Part shown: piece by piece, positions 60,001 to 64,000 of the stretch
How the letters are laid out: each line of letters starts with the position of its first letter
Numbering within the stretch: the first letter of the stretch is position 1
Assembly (NCBI RefSeq): GCF_000633395.1
Contig: NZ_AYMU01000020.1
Location: 310,001 to 374,000, forward strand
Length of the DNA stretch: 64,000 nt
Origin: Pseudomonas sp. PH1b
GTDB lineage: Bacteria > Pseudomonadota > Gammaproteobacteria > Pseudomonadales > Pseudomonadaceae
Direction of reading: 5' to 3'
Notes under the pieces: model-generated
Seen by the model: only the letters and a program-made list of their open reading frames with translations
Databases searched by the model: none
Told to the model about the DNA's origin: nothing
Position numbers and translations under genes: made by a program

Positions 60001-60030
60001 GACCCCAAAGGTGATCGCCAGAACATTTAG
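57013..60030 (+). CDS. soxA: Sarcosine oxidase alpha subunit
   Basis: Large subunit of 1005 residues. Residues about 1-120 include the beta-grasp ferredoxin-like domain (VLTFTFNGQSYKGFEGDTLASAL, SRPRGIFAAGCEEPNA). An NAD/FAD Rossmann region follows from about 172 (CDVLIVGGGPAGLAAALAAARSG), and a C-terminal THF-binding aminomethyltransferase-like domain takes the last third (WKRPWYFPKNGEDL, LMCKEDGMVFDDGVTA, FRISFTGELSYEV). That domain captures the methyl group as methylene-THF. Coupled to soxD. Confidence 0.96.
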   Translation: MSQTNRLSNGGRIDRNKVLTFTFNGQSYKGFEGDTLASALLANGVDIIGRSFKYSRPRGIFAAGCEEPNAVLQIGATEATQIPNVRATQQALYQGLVATSTNGWPSVNNDMMGILGKVGGKLMPPGFYYKTFMYPQSFWMTYEKYIRKAAGLGRSPTENDPDTYDNMNQHCDVLIVGGGPAGLAAALAAARSGARVILADEQEEFGGSLLDSRESLDGKPASEWVASVVAELQSLPDVLLLPRATVNGYHDHNFLTIHQRLTDHLGDRAPIGQVRQRIHRVRAKRVVLATGAHERPLVYGNNDVPGNMLAGAVSTYVRRYGVAPGKKLLLSTNNDHAYRVALDWLDASLQVVAIADARHNPRGALVEEARAKGIRILTSSAVIEARGSKHVTGARVAAIDVKAHKVTSPGEWLDCDLIASSGGYSPVVHLASHLGGKPVWREDILGFVPGEAPQKRVCVGGINGVYSLGDALADGFEGGVRAASEAGFQAVEGVLPKALARLEEPTLALFQVPHEKGTARAPKQFVDLQNDVTAAAIELATREGFESVEHVKRYTALGFGTDQGKLGNVNGLAIAARSLNVSIPQMGTTMFRPNYTPITFGAVAGRHCGHIFEPVRFTALHHWHLKNGAEFEDVGQWKRPWYFPKNGEDLHAAVKRECQAVRDSVGLLDASTLGKIDIQGPDAREFLNRIYSNAWTKLDVGKARYGLMCKEDGMVFDDGVTACLADNHFLMTTTTGGAARVLQWLEIYQQTEWPDLKVYFTSVTDHWATMTLSGPNSRKLLSEVTDIDLDKDGFPFMTWKEGLVGGVPARVFRISFTGELSYEVNVQADYAMGVLEQIVEAGKKYNLTPYGTETMHVLRAEKGFIIVGQDTDGSMTPDDLNMGWCVGRTKPFSWIGWRGMNREDCVREQRKQLVGLKPIDPTQWLPEGAQLVFNPKQAIPMSMVGHVTSSYAHNSLGYSFALGVVKGGLKRLGERVFAPLADGRVIEAEIVSSVFFDPKGDRQNI

Positions 60031-60046
60031 GGCTAGGAACCGGCTT

Positions 60047-60132
60047 GTGTAGGAGCTGGCTCGCCAGCGAAGGCGGCCTCAGGGCTGGCACCAGGCTCAA
60101 GGGCCTCTTCGCCGGCAAGCCGGCTCCTACAG
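60047..60132. repeat. REP pair between soxA and soxG
   Basis: TGTAGGAGCTGGCTCGCCAGC facing TCGCCGGCAAGCCGGCTCC in the 135-bp gap inside the sox operon. Confidence 0.8.
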
Positions 60133-60165
60133 GGCGTTATCAACAGAATTCAGCACAGGTGCTCT

Positions 60166-60798
60166 ATGACCGCAGTCAACGTTTACCCACAGCGCCCCAC
60201 CAGCGGGGCCAAGGCCGAATCGTCGTTGCACCACGCCGACCTGCCGAGCCTGGTGGGCAAGGGCCGCAAGAACGCCGGGGTGACCCTGCGCGAGAAAAAA
60301 CTCCTTGGCCACCTGACGATCCGTGGCGACGGCCACGATCCGGCTTTCGCCACCGGGGTGCACAAAGCCCTGGGCATCGAATTGCCAGGCGCCCTGAGCG
60401 TAGTGGTCAAGGGCGAGACCAGCCTGCAATGGCTGGGCCCGGATGAGTGGCTGCTGATCGTGCCCAGCGGCGAAGAGTTCGCCGCCGAGCAGAACCTGCG
60501 GGCCGCCCTGGGCGAGCTGCATATCCAGATCGTCAACGTCAGCGGCGGCCAGCAGATTCTCGAACTGTCCGGGCCCAACGTGCGCCAGGTGCTGATGAAG
60601 TCCACCAGCTACGACGTGCACCCCAACAACTTCCCGGTGGGCAAGGCGGTGGGCACGGTGTTCGCCAAGTCGCAGTTGGTGATCCGCCGTACCGGCGAAG
60701 ACACCTGGGAACTGCTGGTACGCCGCAGCTTTTCCGATTACTGGTGGATGTGGCTGCAGGACGCCGCCGCTGAATACGGCCTCAGCGTCCAGGCCTGA
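60166..60798 (+). CDS. soxG: Sarcosine oxidase gamma subunit
   Basis: Subunit of 210 residues of the heterotetrameric enzyme, with the aminomethyltransferase-related fold (GPDEWLLIVPSGEEF, STSYDVHPNNFPVGKAVGTVFAKSQLVIRRTGEDTWELLVRRSF). It begins MTAVNVYPQRPTSGAKAESSLHHADL and lies after a REP pair, unlike the tightly coupled soxDA junction, so its level may differ. Confidence 0.94.
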   Translation: MTAVNVYPQRPTSGAKAESSLHHADLPSLVGKGRKNAGVTLREKKLLGHLTIRGDGHDPAFATGVHKALGIELPGALSVVVKGETSLQWLGPDEWLLIVPSGEEFAAEQNLRAALGELHIQIVNVSGGQQILELSGPNVRQVLMKSTSYDVHPNNFPVGKAVGTVFAKSQLVIRRTGEDTWELLVRRSFSDYWWMWLQDAAAEYGLSVQA

Positions 60799-60820
60799 CG
60801 CCCGGCTTTGGCTGTGAGCG

Positions 60821-60905
60821 GTAGGAGCGAGCTTGCTCGCGAAAGATCCAAGGGCGCTGTGGTCTTCCGGGACATCCGTCCTTCGCGAGCAAGCTCGCTC
60901 CTACA
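60821..60905. repeat. REP pair between soxG and purU
   Basis: GTAGGAGCGAGCTTGCTCGC facing TTCGCGAGCAAGCTCGCTCC, the second REP variant of the window. Confidence 0.85.
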
Positions 60906-60953
60906 GCGAATCGACCGCGCTGCGGTTGCCTTAACGAACAGGAGTTATCCCGT

Positions 60954-61811
60954 ATGAGCCGCGCCCCCGACACATGGATTCTCACCGCCGACTGCCCCAG
61001 TGTGCTCGGCACGGTGGACGCGGTGACCCGCTTTCTGTTCGAGCAGGGCTGCTACGTCACCGAGCACCATTCCTTCGATGACCGGCTCTCGGGGCGCTTC
61101 TTCATCCGCGTGGAGTTCCGCCAGCCCGACGGCCTCGACGAGCAAGGTTTTCGCCAGGGCCTGGCGCAGCGGGCCAAGGCCTTCGAGATGAACTTCGAAC
61201 TGACCGCGCCCAACTACCGGCCCAAGGTAGTGATCATGGTCTCCAAGGCTGACCACTGCCTCAACGACCTGCTCTACCGCCAGCGCATCGGCCAGTTGCC
61301 CATGGACGTGGTGGCGGTGGTGTCCAACCACCCGGACCTCAAGCCCCTGGCCGACTGGCACCAGATTCCCTACCACCACTTCCCCCTCGACCCCAACGAC
61401 AAGCCGTCCCAGGAGCGCCAGGTGTGGCAGGTGATCGAGGAGTCCGGCGCCGAACTGGTGATCCTTGCCCGCTACATGCAGGTGCTGTCGCCGGAGCTGT
61501 GCCGCAAGCTCGACGGCAAGGCGATCAATATCCACCACTCCCTGCTGCCGGGTTTCAAGGGTGCCAAGCCTTATCACCAGGCCTACAACAAGGGGGTGAA
61601 GCTGGTGGGAGCCACGGCGCATTACATCAATAACGACCTGGACGAGGGGCCGATCATCGCCCAGGGCGTGGAGGTGGTGGACCACAGCTACTACCCCGAA
61701 GACCTGATCGCCAAGGGCCGGGATATCGAAGGCCTGACCCTGGCCCGGGCGGTGGGCTATCACATCGAACGGCGGGTGTTCTTGAACGGCAACCGCACGG
61801 TAGTGCTCTGA
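60954..61811 (+). CDS. purU: Formyltetrahydrofolate deformylase
   Basis: Hydrolase of 285 residues (EC 3.5.1.10) that releases formate from 10-formyl-THF and so regenerates THF. An N-terminal ACT domain (about 6-85, DTWILTADCPSVLGTVDAVTRFL) is followed by the formyltransferase fold with INIHHSLLPGFKGAKPYHQA and the catalytic-Asp region DEGPIIAQG. In the sox operon it drains one-carbon units made during sarcosine oxidation. The start follows AGGAG. Confidence 0.95.
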   Translation: MSRAPDTWILTADCPSVLGTVDAVTRFLFEQGCYVTEHHSFDDRLSGRFFIRVEFRQPDGLDEQGFRQGLAQRAKAFEMNFELTAPNYRPKVVIMVSKADHCLNDLLYRQRIGQLPMDVVAVVSNHPDLKPLADWHQIPYHHFPLDPNDKPSQERQVWQVIEESGAELVILARYMQVLSPELCRKLDGKAINIHHSLLPGFKGAKPYHQAYNKGVKLVGATAHYINNDLDEGPIIAQGVEVVDHSYYPEDLIAKGRDIEGLTLARAVGYHIERRVFLNGNRTVVL

Positions 61812-61836
61812 TGATTCTTGGGGCTGCTGCGCAGCC

Positions 61837-61863
61837 CTTCGCGAGCAAGCTCGCTCCTACAGG
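61837..61863. repeat. Single REP unit between purU and fdhA
   Basis: TTCGCGAGCAAGCTCGCTCC plus TACAGG, one half of the variant REP. It is preceded by a small palindrome GGCTGCTGCGCAGCC (61822-61836). Confidence 0.7.
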
Positions 61864-61983
61864 CGTTGCGCCTGTTCGCATGAAAGCGGTTGTGAAAACG
61901 AAACAGCATCTGTACCCGAGCAATCCACGTGTTTCCCCCCTTTGGGTTACGCGGTTCCATAACAACAACAGCGAGGTGAAAGC

Positions 61984-63183
61984 ATGTCTGGTAATCGTGG
62001 TGTCGTGTATCTCGGCAGCGGCAAGGTCGAAGTACGGAAAATCGACTATCCAAAAATGCAGGACCCGCGCGGCAGGAAGATCGAGCACGGCGTCATCCTG
62101 CGCGTGGTCTCCACCAATATCTGCGGTTCGGACCAGCACATGGTCCGTGGTCGTACCACCGCCCAGGTCGGCCTGGTCCTGGGTCATGAAATCACCGGCG
62201 AGGTGATCGAGAAGGGCAGTGACGTCGAGAACCTGAAGATCGGCGATCTGGTCTCGGTGCCGTTCAACGTGGCGTGCGGGCGCTGCCGCTCCTGCAAGGA
62301 GCAACACACCGGGGTCTGCCTGACCGTCAACCCGGCCCGCGCCGGTGGTGCCTACGGCTACGTCGACATGGGTGACTGGACCGGTGGCCAGGCCGAGTAC
62401 GTGCTGGTGCCTTACGCCGACTTCAACCTGCTGAAGCTGCCGAACCGCGACAAGGCCATGGAGAAGATCCGCGACCTGACCTGCCTCTCCGACATCCTGC
62501 CCACCGGTTATCACGGCGCTGTGACTGCCGGTGTCGGCCCGGGCAGTACCGTTTATGTGGCCGGTGCCGGCCCAGTGGGCCTGGCGGCCGCTGCTTCCGC
62601 GCGCCTGCTGGGGGCGGCGGTGGTGATCGTCGGTGACGTCAACCCGGTGCGCCTGGCCCACGCCAAGGCCCAGGGCTTTGAGATTGCCGACCTGTCCAAG
62701 GACACCCCGCTGCACGAGCAGATCGCCGATTTGCTCGGCGAGCCGGAAGTGGACTGCGCAGTGGACGCCGTGGGCTTCGAAGCCCGGGGCCACGGCCATG
62801 CCGGCGCCCAGCACGAAGCCCCGGCCACCGTGCTCAACTCCCTGATGGGCGTGGTGCGGGTGGCGGGCAAGATCGGCATCCCCGGCCTGTACGTCACCGA
62901 AGACCCGGGTGCGGTGGACGCCGCAGCGAAGATGGGCAGCCTGAGCATCCGTTTCGGCCTGGGCTGGGCCAAGTCCCACAGCTTCCACACCGGCCAGACG
63001 CCGGTGATGAAGTACAACCGCCAACTGATGCAGGCCATCATGTGGGACCGCATCAACATTGCCGACGTGGTGGGGGTTGAAGTCATCAGCCTCGACGACG
63101 CCCCGCGCGGCTATGGCGAGTTCGATGCCGGCGTGCCGAAGAAATTCGTCATCGACCCGCACAAGCTGTTCAGCGCTGCCTGA
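61984..63183 (+). CDS. fdhA: Glutathione-independent formaldehyde dehydrogenase
   Basis: Zinc alcohol-dehydrogenase family enzyme of 399 residues (EC 1.2.1.46) that oxidises formaldehyde to formate with NAD without glutathione, as in the P. putida enzyme. The catalytic zinc Cys is in VVSTNICGSDQHM, the structural zinc loop is CGRCRSCKEQHTGVC, and the NAD site is VAGAGPVGLAAAASARLLGA. It removes formaldehyde released by GbcAB and DgcAB. An AGGTGAAAGC site fits the start. It ends the glyA-sox-purU-fdhA group. Confidence 0.95.
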   Translation: MSGNRGVVYLGSGKVEVRKIDYPKMQDPRGRKIEHGVILRVVSTNICGSDQHMVRGRTTAQVGLVLGHEITGEVIEKGSDVENLKIGDLVSVPFNVACGRCRSCKEQHTGVCLTVNPARAGGAYGYVDMGDWTGGQAEYVLVPYADFNLLKLPNRDKAMEKIRDLTCLSDILPTGYHGAVTAGVGPGSTVYVAGAGPVGLAAAASARLLGAAVVIVGDVNPVRLAHAKAQGFEIADLSKDTPLHEQIADLLGEPEVDCAVDAVGFEARGHGHAGAQHEAPATVLNSLMGVVRVAGKIGIPGLYVTEDPGAVDAAAKMGSLSIRFGLGWAKSHSFHTGQTPVMKYNRQLMQAIMWDRINIADVVGVEVISLDDAPRGYGEFDAGVPKKFVIDPHKLFSAA

Positions 63184-63202
63184 GGTTTGCGGCAATAGGA
63201 GC

Positions 63203-63228
63203 AAAGGGCGACCCACGGGTCGCCCTTT
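63203..63228. terminator. Hairpin terminator after fdhA
   Basis: An 11-bp stem AAAGGGCGACC/GGTCGCCCTTT with a 4-nt loop lies 20 bp after the fdhA stop. A weak T-rich tail (TTTGGCGTTT) follows, and an A-run precedes for the opposite strand. It sits between convergent genes. Confidence 0.7.
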
Positions 63229-63282
63229 GGCGTTTCAGGGAGCAGGCCAGGGCCGGACGCAGTGAGCGCCGGCGATGACAGG

Positions 63283-63846
63283 TCAGTAACCCCGGCCCGG
63301 GTAATCGAACCAGTGCTCTCCACTCAGGATCTCTTCCATGTGGTCATCGCTGAGAATGCCGGGCGCATCCCGTTGGAAGCGCGACCGCCACTGGGGCAGC
63401 CACCAGTAATTCAGGGCCGTGCTTCTTGGCAGAAGCACCATGCTCATGACAGATCGATCGATGAGCCCGCGCTGGTACAGCTGGTGACTGCGGTCCATGA
63501 AGTCCAGGTAGTAGTCGAGGGGCAGGGACAGCATCAAGGCCGTGGTGTGCACCTTTTCCGTCTGGGTTCGCTGTGGGTCCTGCAGCAGGTTCAGGGCTTC
63601 GCAGTAGTAAAGCTCGGGTTGGCGGGCGAATGCCTGGGCCTCGGGAACTTCAAGAATGCCCAGGGCACTGCCGTCGTCGCGCCAGTCGGCTCCCTGGCGA
63701 TCGCTGAAGTGCTGGCGGATGAAGTCGGTCAAGGGGCCTGGGGCCGCATCAGTGCATTGGCGGCTATCAACCGGGGTGCCGATTCGCCAGAGCAAGACGA
63801 CGATTGCCAGGGCCAGCAGGAGGCCGCTGTAGAGCGCAGCTTTCAT
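63283..63846 (-). CDS. Hypothetical membrane-anchored protein (187 aa)
   Basis: I do not recognise the family. From the ATG at 63846 it starts MKAALYSGLLLALAIVVLLWRIG, one N-terminal membrane segment or signal anchor, followed by a soluble domain rich in aromatic and acidic residues (QPELYYCEALNLLQDPQRTQTEKVHTTALML, HWFDYPGRGY at the end). Two cysteines (RQCTDA and YYCEAL) could form a disulfide outside the membrane. A longer in-frame ATG (63969) would add 41 residues and hide this anchor. It converges on fdhA. Confidence 0.65.
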   Translation of the reverse strand: MKAALYSGLLLALAIVVLLWRIGTPVDSRQCTDAAPGPLTDFIRQHFSDRQGADWRDDGSALGILEVPEAQAFARQPELYYCEALNLLQDPQRTQTEKVHTTALMLSLPLDYYLDFMDRSHQLYQRGLIDRSVMSMVLLPRSTALNYWWLPQWRSRFQRDAPGILSDDHMEEILSGEHWFDYPGRGY

Positions 63847-64000
63847 AAGAGTCCGTTCGAGTGATGGCGCCAGGTGGCGCAGGGTCTTCCATGGCCGGCA
63901 GGGGGCTGCCTGCAAGGGCGCGGGTGGGGGCCTGGGCGCGGAGTTTACCTTGAGGGCGTTCGCGGGCAAGCCCGCTCCTACGCCAGCAGGTGCCTGTTAC
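63847..64000. other. Window end with a partial REP
   Basis: Upstream sequence of the hypothetical protein gene, ending in a single REP unit (TTCGCGGGCAAGCCCGCTCC at about 63959-63978). No further gene start is visible before the window edge. Confidence 0.5.

Overview
The window is high-GC DNA from a fluorescent-group Pseudomonas chromosome (P. protegens/P. chlororaphis/P. fluorescens-like; inferred). The evidence is bet-cho-sdaB-gbdR, cdh/caiX, dgc-etf, gbcAB and glyA-soxBDAG-purU-fdhA lying in the order known from the P. aeruginosa PA5372-PA5421 region, plus many Pseudomonas-type REP elements. No tRNA, rRNA, CRISPR, insertion sequence or prophage was seen.

Layout. 1-9.6 kb: choline uptake and oxidation (betIBA reading left, betT reading right, choXWV reading left), with a perfect BetI-type palindrome between betI and betT. 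10-13 kb: L-serine dehydratase and the betaine/dimethylglycine regulator gbdR. 12.9-14.4 kb: small accessory genes (an AAC(6')-like acetyltransferase, a small hypothetical, a secreted DUF4952 protein flanked by 38-bp direct repeats). 14.7-20.6 kb: carnitine/gamma-butyrobetaine catabolism (BBOX-type hydroxylase, cdhB, cdhA, cdhC, caiX, divergent cdhR). 20.6-26.9 kb: accessory block with an orphan AAA ATPase behind an AT-rich palindrome, a DUF3010 protein, a type II toxin-antitoxin pair, a LysR-NCS2 permease-deaminase-transthyretin-like cassette and an LprI-like protein. 27-35 kb: dimethylglycine demethylation (dipeptidase, DUF5943-type protein, dgcA, dgcB, etfA, etfB). 34.9-36.1 kb: about 1.1 kb without genes, rich in DnaA-box-containing repeats. 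36-43 kb: a three-gene cluster (GMC oxidoreductase/hydrolase fusion, membrane-anchored c-type cytochrome, metallophosphoesterase). 42.8-45.9 kb: LysR regulator and a sorAB-like sulfite dehydrogenase pair. 46-48.7 kb: divergent gbcA/gbcB. 48.7-51 kb: carbon-nitrogen hydrolase plus NCS1 permease. 51-54 kb: two tandem REP arrays around ltaE and a traX-like gene. 54-63.2 kb: glyA-soxBDAG-purU-fdhA. 63.3-63.8 kb: a hypothetical membrane-anchored protein.

How it works together. Choline enters through BetT or ChoXWV and is oxidised by BetA/BetB to glycine betaine. Carnitine is converted to betaine by the Cdh enzymes. GbcAB demethylates betaine to dimethylglycine, DgcAB with a dedicated Etf pair gives sarcosine, and SoxBDAG gives glycine. 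The released one-carbon units are handled as methylene-THF (SoxA, GlyA, PurU) or formaldehyde (FdhA). GlyA turns glycine into serine, which SdaB deaminates to pyruvate. The window therefore holds nearly the whole choline-to-pyruvate route.

Best candidates for something new: the DnaA-box repeat locus at 33.4-35.8 kb, the GMC-hydrolase/cytochrome/phosphoesterase cluster, the deaminase plus transthyretin-like protein lacking canonical active-site residues, and tandem 21-bp repeats upstream of choX.
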